Source of the DNA: Polyangium sp. 15x6
GTDB lineage: Bacteria; Myxococcota_A; Polyangia; Polyangiales; Polyangiaceae
Assembly (NCBI RefSeq): GCF_029960785.1
Contig: NZ_JASBQE010000019.1
Location: forward strand, 62,001 to 126,000
Direction of reading: 5' to 3'
DNA: 64,000 nucleotides
Both the position numbers and the translations under genes were made by a program. Shown here piece after piece: positions 56,005 through 64,000 of the stretch. Below the pieces are notes generated by a model. It was given only the letters and a program-made list of their open reading frames with translations. It made no database searches and was not told the origin of the DNA. Numbering within the stretch: the first letter of the stretch is position 1; the number at the start of each line of letters is the position of its first letter.

Positions 56005-57492
56005 TCAGGGGAGGATCGACGGATCGAGGATGCCGCCGGTGTTCGTGACGCCGCCGCCGGGCGTGACGCCGCCCCAGATGACCATCTTGCTGCCCGTGCT
56101 GACGGCCGTGTGATGCGCGCGGCCGATGGGCGCGGTCGGGATCGGCTTCGCGCTCCAGGTGTTCGTCGCCGGGTTGTAGAGCGAGCCCGTGTTGAGGTAG
56201 ATGCCGTCGACGTTCTGGCCGCCCCACACGATGAGGCGCGGCGCGATCCACACGGCCGTGTGGTACTGCCGGAGGTCGGGCGCGCCCTCGGTCGTCATGA
56301 AGCTCCACTCGATCTTCGGCTTGTACCGCGCGCCGATCGAGGCCGGGCCGAGCAGGTCGTAGCCGCCCCAGACGATCATCTCGGTGCCCGTCCACTCGGC
56401 CGCGTGACGCGCGCGCGCCGGCGGCTGGCCGTCCTTGACGGCGCTCCAGACGCCCGTGCCCGGATCGAACTCGGCGCCGTCGCCGAGGTAGGTGACCTCG
56501 ACGCCGTTGAAGCCGTAGCCGCCGAACACGATCATGTCCGAGCCGGTCCACACGGCCGAGTGATCCGAGCGCGGGCTCGGCGGCGTGCCGCCGGCGGGCA
56601 GCGGATCCCAGCGGTCCTCGGTCACGTCGTACGCGCCGCCGTCGCCGAGGTAGTTCGTCCCGTCGAACCCGCCCCACACGATCACCTTCGAGCCGGTCCA
56701 CACCATCGTGTGGCCCGAGCGCGGCGAGGGCGCGCCGGCCGTGGCCATCGACGACCACGTGTTCGAGATCGGGTTGAACACGCCGCCCGTCTTGATGGGC
56801 GTGCCGTTCTCGCCGCCCCAGACGACCATGTGCGTGCCGGTCCAGACGGCGCGGGCGCGGGCGCGCGGCGGCGGGACGTTCGCGGTGCTCATCGGCGTCC
56901 ACGTGCCCGTGTCGAGGTCGAGCATGCCGCCGGTGTTCGTGGTGCCGCCGGCGGTGTTGCCGCTCCAGACGATCATCTTCGCGCCGGTCCACACGGCGAC
57001 GTGATGCGAGCGCGCGGCGGGCGCTTCCTGTGTCGGCGTCGGCTCCCAGGCGTCGGCGCACTTGCCCTCGGTGCACGCGCCGTAGCACGCGTGCCCGCAC
57101 TCGCCGCAATCCTGGCTGCTCGTCTGCCGATCGACGCACCGCGCGGGCTCGCCGCAGAACGACTCACCCGCGGTCGGACAGACGCACTCCCCCTGGGAGC
57201 AGATCGTGCCGGGGCGGAAGGCGCAGTCCTGGATCTCGAGGCACTCGACGCACGTCGACTTCTTCGTGTCGCAGACCGCGGTGGGCGCGGGGCAATCGGA
57301 GTTCGAGATGCAGCTCGTGGGAACGCCGCCGCCCTCGCCGCCGCTCCCTCCACTGCCGGCGCCTGCGCCGCCCGAGGGTCCGGTCGGATCCTCGGGTCCC
57401 AGGGTCAACGCATCGGGGCATCCGCCGAGCAGCATCACGAGCGCTGCCGAGACACCCACGAGCCCCCACGGCCTTTGGCGAGTAGCACCCAT
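56005..57492 (-). CDS. Kelch-repeat lipoprotein with Cys-rich N-terminal region
   Basis: 495 residues from ATG 57492, which has GGAAGG 6 bases upstream; in-frame ATGs at 57507 and a start at 57513 are less likely. The lipobox is MLLGGC. A Gly/Ser-rich linker is followed by a Cys-rich stretch (about 60-150) with many CxxC-like pairs, then at least six kelch repeats, each with a variant of AVWTG..MIVWGG followed by a Tyr/Phe and TGTW-type turn. This should form a beta-propeller on the cell surface or in the periplasm. The organisation is typical of myxobacterial surface lipoproteins. Ligand unknown. The next gene downstream (3 bases) is the sulfate-binding protein. Confidence 0.85.
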   Translation of the reverse strand: MGATRQRPWGLVGVSAALVMLLGGCPDALTLGPEDPTGPSGGAGAGSGGSGGEGGGVPTSCISNSDCPAPTAVCDTKKSTCVECLEIQDCAFRPGTICSQGECVCPTAGESFCGEPARCVDRQTSSQDCGECGHACYGACTEGKCADAWEPTPTQEAPAARSHHVAVWTGAKMIVWSGNTAGGTTNTGGMLDLDTGTWTPMSTANVPPPRARARAVWTGTHMVVWGGENGTPIKTGGVFNPISNTWSSMATAGAPSPRSGHTMVWTGSKVIVWGGFDGTNYLGDGGAYDVTEDRWDPLPAGGTPPSPRSDHSAVWTGSDMIVFGGYGFNGVEVTYLGDGAEFDPGTGVWSAVKDGQPPARARHAAEWTGTEMIVWGGYDLLGPASIGARYKPKIEWSFMTTEGAPDLRQYHTAVWIAPRLIVWGGQNVDGIYLNTGSLYNPATNTWSAKPIPTAPIGRAHHTAVSTGSKMVIWGGVTPGGGVTNTGGILDPSILP

Positions 57493-57609
57493 CTCGAACC
57501 TTCCCATTCTCACGGCCTCCGAGGCGCGCGCCGAGCGGCGCCGACAATGGATTCGAGACGTTACCAGAACGCTCGATTTTCGTCGCGGTCGTCGGGCCGC
57601 CCGGACGGA

Positions 57610-58824
57610 TCAGGGGTTCGTCGCGCGCCGGATGCCGTCGACGAGCCGCTCGATGTCCCGCTCGGGAACCGAGCAAATCCCGACCCGGAGCGCACCTTGG
57701 ACCGGCACCACGAAGATGCCTTCTTGGCGCAGGCGCGCGGCGGCCCCCGGCGCGTCCTCGCAAAATACCGTGGTGAAGAAGCCGCCGTCGTAGCGGGGAT
57801 AGCCGAGGCCCGCGGTGGTCGCGAGCGTGTTCCAGCGCTCGACGCGGCGGTCGAGGAGGTCCTTGTACGTCGCGCGCTCCTGGTCGACGCTGGCGCGGAG
57901 ATCGGGAGCGGCGAGGACCCGGGCGATGGCGTTCATGCCGGCGGCGTTGCAGTTCGACCACGTGCCGCGGCTCGCGTACGAGAGCGCGTTCTGAACACGC
58001 GTGCGCTCGCCTTCGTCGGGGCAGAGCGCGACGAGCGAGCCGACGCGCAGGCCGTACTGCGTGAACGACTTCGACGCCGACCAGGCGAAGAGGACCATGG
58101 CCTTGTCCGTGAGGCGCAGCGCCGGGGCGAACGTGTCCGTGAGGTTCTGCTTCGCGTACCGTCCATAGGCGACGTCGAGCAGCACGGTGATGGGCCCACG
58201 CGCGGCGGCGCGCCCGACGACGTCGACGATGCCGTTCCAGTCTTGTTCGTCGAGCGAATAACCCGTCGGGTTGTGACAAGGCGTGTTCAGGAAGACGAGC
58301 GCGCGGCCCTGCGCGTCGAGGACGCCGGCGAGCTTGCGCTCGAAGTCCGCCACGTCGAGGCGGCCCTTGTCGTCGAACATGCGGAACGTCGCGAGGGTGC
58401 GATCCGCCTCGTCCGCGAGGGTCTTGTACGGGCTCCAGTAGAAGCCCGTCGTGAGCAGCATCTGCTGCGGTTCGAGGAACGTGGTGATCGCGTGGCGGAG
58501 CGCGCCGGAGCCGCCGGGCGTGGCGACCGCGGTGGCGAAGGAGGCCTCGGGTCGGCCGGCGAAGAGGTCGTCGATGACGCCCTGCAGGAAGGCCGGCGGG
58601 CCGGCGATCGGAGCGTACGCGGCGCCGACCTCGGGCGGCACGGAGCGCAGCGCTTCGACCACGGCGCCGATCACCGCGAGCTTGCCGTCGTCGTCGAGCA
58701 GCACGCCGACGGTCGCGTTGATGACCGGCTCACCGGACTTCTTTCTCGCCTGCGCTTCCGCGTTCAGCGCGAAGATGGGATCGTCCGCGGGGCGCGCGGT
58801 TCGCGAGGGAATCAAGAACTCCAT
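57610..58824 (-). CDS. Aromatic/aspartate aminotransferase, PLP-dependent class I
   Basis: 404 residues from ATG 58824 (MEFLIPSRTARP); a GTG at 58842 could add six. Fold-type I aminotransferase of the aspartate/tyrosine group: YAPIAGPPAFLQGV, LNTPCHNPTGYSLDEQDW with the conserved Asn-Pro-Thr-Gly, LLDVAYGRY with the PLP-binding Asp and Tyr, and WSASKSFTQYGLRVGS with the Schiff-base Lys and phosphate-binding Arg. The C-terminus keeps a carboxylate-binding Arg (GALRVGIC). It should exchange amino groups between 2-oxoglutarate and an aromatic or acidic amino acid; the substrate is not fixed by sequence. Probably monocistronic, divergent from the protease at 58956. Confidence 0.9.
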   Translation of the reverse strand: MEFLIPSRTARPADDPIFALNAEAQARKKSGEPVINATVGVLLDDDGKLAVIGAVVEALRSVPPEVGAAYAPIAGPPAFLQGVIDDLFAGRPEASFATAVATPGGSGALRHAITTFLEPQQMLLTTGFYWSPYKTLADEADRTLATFRMFDDKGRLDVADFERKLAGVLDAQGRALVFLNTPCHNPTGYSLDEQDWNGIVDVVGRAAARGPITVLLDVAYGRYAKQNLTDTFAPALRLTDKAMVLFAWSASKSFTQYGLRVGSLVALCPDEGERTRVQNALSYASRGTWSNCNAAGMNAIARVLAAPDLRASVDQERATYKDLLDRRVERWNTLATTAGLGYPRYDGGFFTTVFCEDAPGAAARLRQEGIFVVPVQGALRVGICSVPERDIERLVDGIRRATNP

Positions 58825-58955
58825 GGAAGCGGCCGCTACCACGACTCAGGGAGCGCTGCCAAGCCGCGATACGCGCCGCGATGCGTCCAAGGTCGTCCCG
58901 CCCGCCGGCTCGATGCGCACGGGACCCGGCTTCCGCGCTGCGCTAGGATAGCGTC

Positions 58956-60791
58956 ATGCGAACGTCTGCCGCTCTCCGGACCGCGCTCGTCGCGACCGCG
59001 CTCGTCGCCACCGCAAGCGCCGCGAGCGCCCGAGGCCCCGAGCGCTCGCTCGTGGATCCTTCGCAAGCGAACGGCATTCCCTCGACTTACGCAGACGCGC
59101 TCGGCCCGCTCTACGAGCCCGTCGCCATCGCGACGGAAGGGTTTCTGTCGACGCCGTCGGATCTCGGCGAGACGAGCTGGGACGTGCCGGGGCAGATCGT
59201 GGTGGACGCTCGGGACGACCTCGACGCGTCTTCGCTGCTCTCGCTCGCCACGGACTTCGGTCTCACGTTCACGCCGACGCGGCTCGAGCCGTCGACGAAG
59301 ATCCAGATCGCGACGGTGTCCCCGGGCGACATGGCGAGCGTGCTCGATCGGCTCTCGCGTGATCCGCGTGTCGAGTTCGCCGAGCCGCTCGCGCGCGTGC
59401 AGATGTCGTTCGTCCCGAACGACCCGCTCGCCGGCGAGCAGTGGCACATGCAGCGCATCGGCGCGCAGCGGGCGTGGGACTTCTCGGTCGGGCGCGGTGT
59501 GACCGTCGCCGTCGTCGACACGGGCATCGCCTGCGAGGATCACGGCCCGTACATGAAGGGCACCGATCTCGCCGCCACCGAGTGCGTGGAGGGCTGGAAC
59601 TTCGTCACGGGCGACGAGCACGCGAACGACGATCAGGGCCACGGCACGCACGTGGCCGGCACGATCGCGCAGTCGACGAACAACGGGATCGGCGCGTCGG
59701 GCGTGGCGTTCGGCGCGCGGCTCATGCCCGTGAAGGTGCTGAACGAGAGCGGCTGGGGCACGACGGCGGACGTGGCCGATGGCATCCGCTGGGCCGCCGA
59801 TCACGGCGCGCACGTGATCAACCTGAGCCTCGGCGGCCCGCGCAACGCGAAGGTCTTGCAGAAGGCGATCGACCACGCGCGAAGCATGGGCGCGGTGGTC
59901 GTCGCGGCCGCGGGCAACACCGGCGGCAGCGTGCAGTTCCCCGGCGCCTCGGACGGCGTCATCGGCGTGAGCGCGGTTGATCCGAACGACAAACTCGCGT
60001 CGTTCTCGTCGCGCGGCGAGGGCGTGGATCTCGCCGCGCCGGGCGTGAAGGTCGTGCAGCAGACGGTGTGCAACAAGGGCCGCAACAAGTGCGAGCAGTT
60101 CCCCGGCTGGAACGGCACCTCGATGGCCTCGCCCCACGTCGCCGGCGCGGCCGCGCTCGTGATGGGCCTCGGCGTGACCGATCCGGCCGCGGTCGAGGAC
60201 GCGCTTCGGAAGAGCGCGCGCGTGGTCGATGACTCCGAGGGTGGCAAGCGCCTCTACGGCGCGGGCGTGCTCGACGCGGCCGAGGCGGCCGTGTCCGTGA
60301 CGAAGCAGCACGCGCTCACGCGCCTCGTCGCGCTCGTGCTGATGACGGCCTTCGTCGCGCGGGCGGCGCGCAAGAAGAACAAGGACGCGAAGAGCCCGCT
60401 GCGCCTCGACTTCCTCGTGCCCGCGCTCGCCGCGGGTCCGGGCCTGTTCTTCTTCGCGCCGTGGCTCCTGCCGCGCGCGGACTTCTGGGTCGACGTCGCC
60501 GCGCGCCCGATCGCGGATCTCGACCTGCTCGTGGGCGTGTCGCTGCATCGCTTCCTGCCGCTCGCGAACGCGTTCGTCCCCTTCGCGCTCACCGCGGTGG
60601 GCTTCGGCATCAAGCGCCTGCGCCCGGCGATCGCCGGCCTCTCCGTGGGCACGGGGGCGTATCTGCTCTCGCTCGTCGCGCTCGGCGACGCGGGCGGGCC
60701 CTTCGGCCGCGTGGCGCTCGTCGCCTGGTGCGCCCTGAACGCAGCGATCTGCGCCTGGATCGCGCGTACGAACCTCGCCGAGACCCGCTAG
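58956..60791 (+). CDS. Secreted subtilisin-like protease (S8) with C-terminal membrane segment
   Basis: 611 residues. A Sec signal peptide (about 1-26, ASA-R cleavage) and an inhibitor-like propeptide (about 75-150) come first. The S8 domain has Asp188 (VVDTG), His229 (GHGTHVAG), Asn321 (AAAGN) and Ser389 (NGTSMASPH). After about residue 455 come four or five hydrophobic helices broken by a basic KKNKD stretch, which ordinary subtilisins do not have. The enzyme is therefore probably anchored with its catalytic domain outside the cytoplasm. Substrates are unknown. A small lipoprotein gene follows at 46 bases. Confidence 0.9.
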   Translation: MRTSAALRTALVATALVATASAASARGPERSLVDPSQANGIPSTYADALGPLYEPVAIATEGFLSTPSDLGETSWDVPGQIVVDARDDLDASSLLSLATDFGLTFTPTRLEPSTKIQIATVSPGDMASVLDRLSRDPRVEFAEPLARVQMSFVPNDPLAGEQWHMQRIGAQRAWDFSVGRGVTVAVVDTGIACEDHGPYMKGTDLAATECVEGWNFVTGDEHANDDQGHGTHVAGTIAQSTNNGIGASGVAFGARLMPVKVLNESGWGTTADVADGIRWAADHGAHVINLSLGGPRNAKVLQKAIDHARSMGAVVVAAAGNTGGSVQFPGASDGVIGVSAVDPNDKLASFSSRGEGVDLAAPGVKVVQQTVCNKGRNKCEQFPGWNGTSMASPHVAGAAALVMGLGVTDPAAVEDALRKSARVVDDSEGGKRLYGAGVLDAAEAAVSVTKQHALTRLVALVLMTAFVARAARKKNKDAKSPLRLDFLVPALAAGPGLFFFAPWLLPRADFWVDVAARPIADLDLLVGVSLHRFLPLANAFVPFALTAVGFGIKRLRPAIAGLSVGTGAYLLSLVALGDAGGPFGRVALVAWCALNAAICAWIARTNLAETR

Positions 60792-60837
60792 CGTCCCCCC
60801 GCCGGCCGGGCTCCCTCAGCTCGGTTATAGTCCGCGC

Positions 60838-61035
60838 ATGCGTTCGCGATCCCTCCTCGTCTTGCTCGTCTTCTCGCTCTTCGGCTGCGGCGGCTCCTCC
60901 AGCGAGACGCCGTGGCCCGCGGAGCCCGAGGGGCCTGCGCTCGGTCCTGCCGGCGAGACGTCGCCCGGCGAGCTCGACGACATCCGCAGCGCCGCGCCCG
61001 ACGCCGGCAGCGGGGGGCCGGGCGTCGAGCCGTGA
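60838..61035 (+). CDS. Very small predicted lipoprotein
   Basis: 65 residues: a basic start, a hydrophobic helix and a lipobox (SLFGC), then a low-complexity tail rich in Pro, Gly, Glu and Ala. The tail has no recognisable domain. The stop overlaps the start of the next gene (GTGA), so the pair is translationally coupled. A TATAGT box lies 6 bases before the ATG (60826-60831), but with no good -35. Small lipoproteins of this type are plausible but hard to prove from sequence. Confidence 0.55.
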   Translation: MRSRSLLVLLVFSLFGCGGSSSETPWPAEPEGPALGPAGETSPGELDDIRSAAPDAGSGGPGVEP

Positions 61036-62354
61036 CCGCGCCCCGGCGCGCCTGGTCGTTCGCGCTCGCGACCTTCGTCGCGATGCTGGCGGTGCCGCTC
61101 CTCGTGTGGCTCGTGCTGCCGAGCCCCGGCGCGCCGCCTGCGCGACAGCCGCGCCCACGCGCCACCGCAGCGGCCCTCGCGACGCCCGTGGAGACGGCGC
61201 CTCTGGACACGACGCCCACGCCACGCGCGCCGTCGAAGCCCGCGATCGCCAAGGAAGACGAGCCGCCGGTCGGCGACGACGTGACCGGGACCGTGCTCGA
61301 TTCGGACGGGCAACCGGTCACGCGCGCGGCTGTCGGCTGCGACGATCGAAGCGCGCACCTCACGGCGACGACCGACATGGAGGGGCGTTTCCGGCTCCCC
61401 GCGGAGGCCTCGGGCTGCATGGTGGTCGCGCATCACCCGCAGCATCCGTCGTCCGAGCGCGTCCGTGTCGAGGTGGGCAAGGACAACACCGTGAAGCTCG
61501 GCGCGGGCGGCGCGATCGAGGGCGTGGTCGTCGACGAGCAAGGCGCGGCGATGACCTCGTATCGCCTCACGATCGAGCTCTTCTTGCCGAACACGGAGGG
61601 CGTCGACATCGGCGCGCGTGGCCGGCCGAAGACGGTGGAAGATCCGGCAGGCGCGTTCCGCTTGGAAAAACTCCCACCCGGGAAATACGTGCTCGGCGCG
61701 AGCGCGGAGGGGCATCCGCCGGGCAAGAGCGAGACCGTGGAGGTCGAGGTCGGACAAACCGCGCGCAACGTGCGAATCGCGCTCCCCCGCGCGGCGACGC
61801 TCTCGGGCACGGTGCGCGACGAGGAGACACGCAAGCCGATCGCGGGGGCGACGTTGCGCCTCGACGGCATGGCGGGCGGCGGAGGCTTCGACATCGCGGC
61901 GCCCGTCACGACGGACGCGGAGGGCGCGTTCTCGCTCGTGGGCGTGCCGCCGGGGCCGTTCTCGGTGCGCGTGGAGCGCGACGGCTACAAGAGCCGCGTC
62001 GTGTCGGGTTTGACCACGCGCGGCGCGTCGGTCATCCGCGAGGACATCACCCTCCGCGCGCGCGGCGACGGCGGCAGCGAGAGCGAGCTCGAGGGCATCG
62101 GCGCGATCCTCGCGCCCACGCCGAGCGGCATCGTGATCACATCGCTCGTGGAGAACGGGCCGGGGGCGAAGGCGGGCCTCAAGCAAGGCGATCGGCTCCT
62201 CCGCATCGACGGCGCATCGGCCCAGGAAATGCCGCTCTTCGATGCGATCCAGAGGCTCCGCGGGCCCTCCGGATCACGCGTCACGGTGTCGGTGTCGCGC
62301 GAGGGCGACGGCAACGTCGACGTGACGGTGACGCGCGAGCGCATCGAGCGGTAG
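61032..62354 (+). CDS. Membrane-anchored protein with carboxypeptidase-regulatory-like repeats and PDZ domain
   Basis: 440 residues from a GTG overlapping the upstream stop. One N-terminal membrane helix (about 8-30), a Pro/Ala-rich linker, then three CarboxypepD-regulatory-like beta-sandwich repeats (starting near VTGTVLDSDGQPV, IEGVVVDEQG and LSGTVRDEETRKPI, each with a GxFxLxxLPPG-type strand). The C-terminus has a PDZ domain with SGIVITSLVENGPGAKAGL and GDRLLRIDG. This is an extracytoplasmic scaffold or adhesion-type architecture with no protease domain of its own. It lies downstream of a membrane subtilase; a functional link is possible but only inferred. Confidence 0.82.
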   Translation: MTAPRRAWSFALATFVAMLAVPLLVWLVLPSPGAPPARQPRPRATAAALATPVETAPLDTTPTPRAPSKPAIAKEDEPPVGDDVTGTVLDSDGQPVTRAAVGCDDRSAHLTATTDMEGRFRLPAEASGCMVVAHHPQHPSSERVRVEVGKDNTVKLGAGGAIEGVVVDEQGAAMTSYRLTIELFLPNTEGVDIGARGRPKTVEDPAGAFRLEKLPPGKYVLGASAEGHPPGKSETVEVEVGQTARNVRIALPRAATLSGTVRDEETRKPIAGATLRLDGMAGGGGFDIAAPVTTDAEGAFSLVGVPPGPFSVRVERDGYKSRVVSGLTTRGASVIREDITLRARGDGGSESELEGIGAILAPTPSGIVITSLVENGPGAKAGLKQGDRLLRIDGASAQEMPLFDAIQRLRGPSGSRVTVSVSREGDGNVDVTVTRERIER

Positions 62355-62405
62355 CACTCGGCTGCTCGCCCAATCCGCTTCGCGGCCGTGCTACATGCTC
62401 GCCCC

Positions 62406-64000
62406 ATGGTCACCCGTAAGGCCGAGCTGCCGCCGCCGGGCGCGTCCGATGTCCTCTACATCATCGACCTCTCGGGGTACGTCTTTCGCGCGTATCACGC
62501 GATCCAGACGCCCCTGACGAGCCCCACGGGCGAGCCCACGCATGCCACGTACGGCACCGTGAGCATGCTGTCGAAGCTCGTCGACGAGCGCAAACCGGCG
62601 TTCCTCGCGGTCGCGATGGACTCGCCCGGCCGCACGTTCCGCGACGATCTCGACGAGCGCTACAAGGCGCACCGCCCCCCGCCGCCGCCGGACCTTCACG
62701 TGCAGATGGCGCGCTGCAAGGAGATCGTCGAGGCGTACCGCATCCCGATCTACATCGCCGAGGGCCTCGAGGCCGACGATCTGCTCGCGGTCGCGGTCGC
62801 GCGCGCGAAGGAGCAGGGGCTCCGGGTCGTGATCGTGAGCAGCGACAAGGACCTGATGCAGCTCGTCGACGCGGATCGCGTGATGCTCTGGGACGGGCGC
62901 GACAAGGTCTACGGCCCTTCCGAGGTCGAGGAGAAGTTCGGCGTGCCGCCCACGCAGCTCCGCGATCTGCTCTCGCTCGTGGGCGACACGAGCGACAACG
63001 TGCCCGGCGTGCCCGGCGTCGGCGTGAAGACGGCCGCCGACCTCTTGAAGGAGTTCGGCACGCTCGACGCGATCTACGCGGGCCTCGATCGCGTCAAGCG
63101 CCAGAAGATCCGCGACAACCTGCGCGAGCACGAGGCCGACGCGCGCCTGTCGCAGAAGCTCGTCAGCTTGCACATGGAGGCGAAGGTCGACTTCGACTTC
63201 GAGGCGCTCCGGTACGGCGGCGCGGACGTCGCGCGGCTGCGCGCCCTCTTCACGGAGCTCGGCTTCACGCGCTTCATCAAGGCCGTGCCCGCCGCGGCGC
63301 CCGTGGGCGGCAGCAGGCGCGTGATCGCCGCGCGCGACGAGCTCACCGCGTTCGCCGCGGAGGCGCAGAAGGCCGGCAGGCTCGCGATCGAGATCCACGC
63401 GACCTCGCGCGAGGCCATGCGCGCGCACGTCTGCGGCCTCGCGCTCGCGTACGAGCGTGGCCAGAGCGTGTACGTGCCGATCGGCCACCGCTACCTCGGC
63501 GTGCCCGCGCAGCTCGGCATGACCGACATCGCCGCGGTCCTCGGCCCGATCTTGAACGACCCTGCGATCGCGAAGCTCGGCCACGATCTGAAGTTCGTCG
63601 ACGTCCTTCTGCGCCGCAACGGCCTCTCGCTTCGCGGCGTCACGTTCGACACGATGCTCGCGAGTTACCTGCTCGACTCGGAGGCGTCGCACGAGCTCGC
63701 CGACGTGGCCGAGCGCGACGCGGGCGTGAAGATGCAGCCGTTCGAGGAGCTCGCGCCGAAGAAGCGCGGGCAAGCGCAGCGCGCGCTCGACGACGTCGAG
63801 ATCGAGCAGGCGACGGGCTACGCAGCGGCCTTTCCCGAGGTGGTCCTCACGCTCTTGGACCAGCAGACGCCGCGCCTCGAAGCCGCGCACCTCACGGACC
63901 TCTTCGCGAAGATCGAGCTGCCCCTCGCGTCGGTGCTCGCGCAGATGGAGTACACGGGCGTGCTCGTCGATCCGAAGGCGCTCGCGTCGCTCGGCGAGGA
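62406..64000 (+). CDS. polA: DNA polymerase I, N-terminal part (partial, runs off the window end)
   Basis: The first 531 residues of Pol I from ATG 62406. The 5'-nuclease domain (about 15-290) is canonical: FRAYHAI, EGLEADDLLA, SSDKDLMQL, and GDTSDNVPGVPGVG of the helix-hairpin-helix. The following exonuclease-like domain (about 310-480) has GHDLKFVDVLL and DTMLASYLLDS, but its proofreading residues are altered: motif I reads IEIHA where active enzymes have D-x-E, and YAAAF replaces YxxxD. The polymerase domain begins at the window end (LASVLAQMEYTGVLVD). The enzyme should process Okazaki fragments and repair gaps; 3'-5' proofreading is probably absent. Confidence 0.92.
   Translation, partial: MVTRKAELPPPGASDVLYIIDLSGYVFRAYHAIQTPLTSPTGEPTHATYGTVSMLSKLVDERKPAFLAVAMDSPGRTFRDDLDERYKAHRPPPPPDLHVQMARCKEIVEAYRIPIYIAEGLEADDLLAVAVARAKEQGLRVVIVSSDKDLMQLVDADRVMLWDGRDKVYGPSEVEEKFGVPPTQLRDLLSLVGDTSDNVPGVPGVGVKTAADLLKEFGTLDAIYAGLDRVKRQKIRDNLREHEADARLSQKLVSLHMEAKVDFDFEALRYGGADVARLRALFTELGFTRFIKAVPAAAPVGGSRRVIAARDELTAFAAEAQKAGRLAIEIHATSREAMRAHVCGLALAYERGQSVYVPIGHRYLGVPAQLGMTDIAAVLGPILNDPAIAKLGHDLKFVDVLLRRNGLSLRGVTFDTMLASYLLDSEASHELADVAERDAGVKMQPFEELAPKKRGQAQRALDDVEIEQATGYAAAFPEVVLTLLDQQTPRLEAAHLTDLFAKIELPLASVLAQMEYTGVLVDPKALASLGE

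Overview
The window looks like a chromosomal segment of a myxobacterium, most likely from the Polyangium/Sorangium side of the order. It is very GC-rich with strong G/C third-position bias, it carries many lipoproteins and membrane proteins of the kind found in these genomes, and it holds a large modular type I polyketide synthase (PKS) locus whose first module has the ACP-KS-AT-AT order I associate with myxobacterial PKSs. No rRNA, tRNA, CRISPR array, insertion sequence or phage gene was seen.

Layout. 1-12462 is mostly housekeeping and accessory genes: a truncated GAF-domain membrane sensor, a HAMP histidine kinase, a three-gene minus-strand group (transglutaminase-like protein, CE4 deacetylase, membrane protein), an MBOAT O-acyltransferase followed by three small envelope genes, tryptophan 2,3-dioxygenase (kynA), and two tandem HTTM membrane proteins. 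12957-51424 is the PKS locus. 51717-53583 holds a PilZ protein with a class I terpene-synthase-like helical domain, and a small helical protein. 53827-64000 returns to ordinary genes: two subtilases, a sulfate-binding lipoprotein, a kelch lipoprotein, an aromatic aminotransferase, a PDZ/carboxypeptidase-regulatory protein and the start of DNA polymerase I (polA).

The assembly line reads PKS1 (ACP-KS-AT-AT-DH-ER-KR-ACP), PKS2 (KS-dead AT-AT-DH-KR-ACP), PKS3 (KS-AT-DH-KR-ACP then KS-AT-DH-ER-KR-ACP) and PKS4 (KS-AT-KR-ACP), all on the plus strand. PKS5 is on the minus strand: it has a KS, remnants of AT, DH and KR, an ACP and an intact thioesterase. PKS1/2 and PKS2/3 overlap by 4 bases, so they are probably translationally coupled. 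By co-linearity the enzyme would make starter-CH2-CH(CH3)-CH=C(CH3)-CH=CH-CH2-CH2-CH(OH)-CH2-CO, released by the PKS5 thioesterase. The starter is unknown.

The most unusual points are: (1) PKS2 keeps a dead malonyl-type AT beside a working methylmalonyl AT, a fossil of a natural specificity change; (2) chain release appears to rest on a decayed module encoded convergently on the opposite strand; (3) a PilZ protein divergent from that release gene carries DDLAD and an N-T-E triad at terpene-synthase spacing; (4) two small helical proteins, one inside the PKS locus and one beside the PilZ gene, share a clear motif and look like paralogues, which ties the PilZ region to the cluster. No tailoring enzyme, phosphopantetheinyl transferase, CoA ligase, exporter or classical regulator was found next to the PKS genes.
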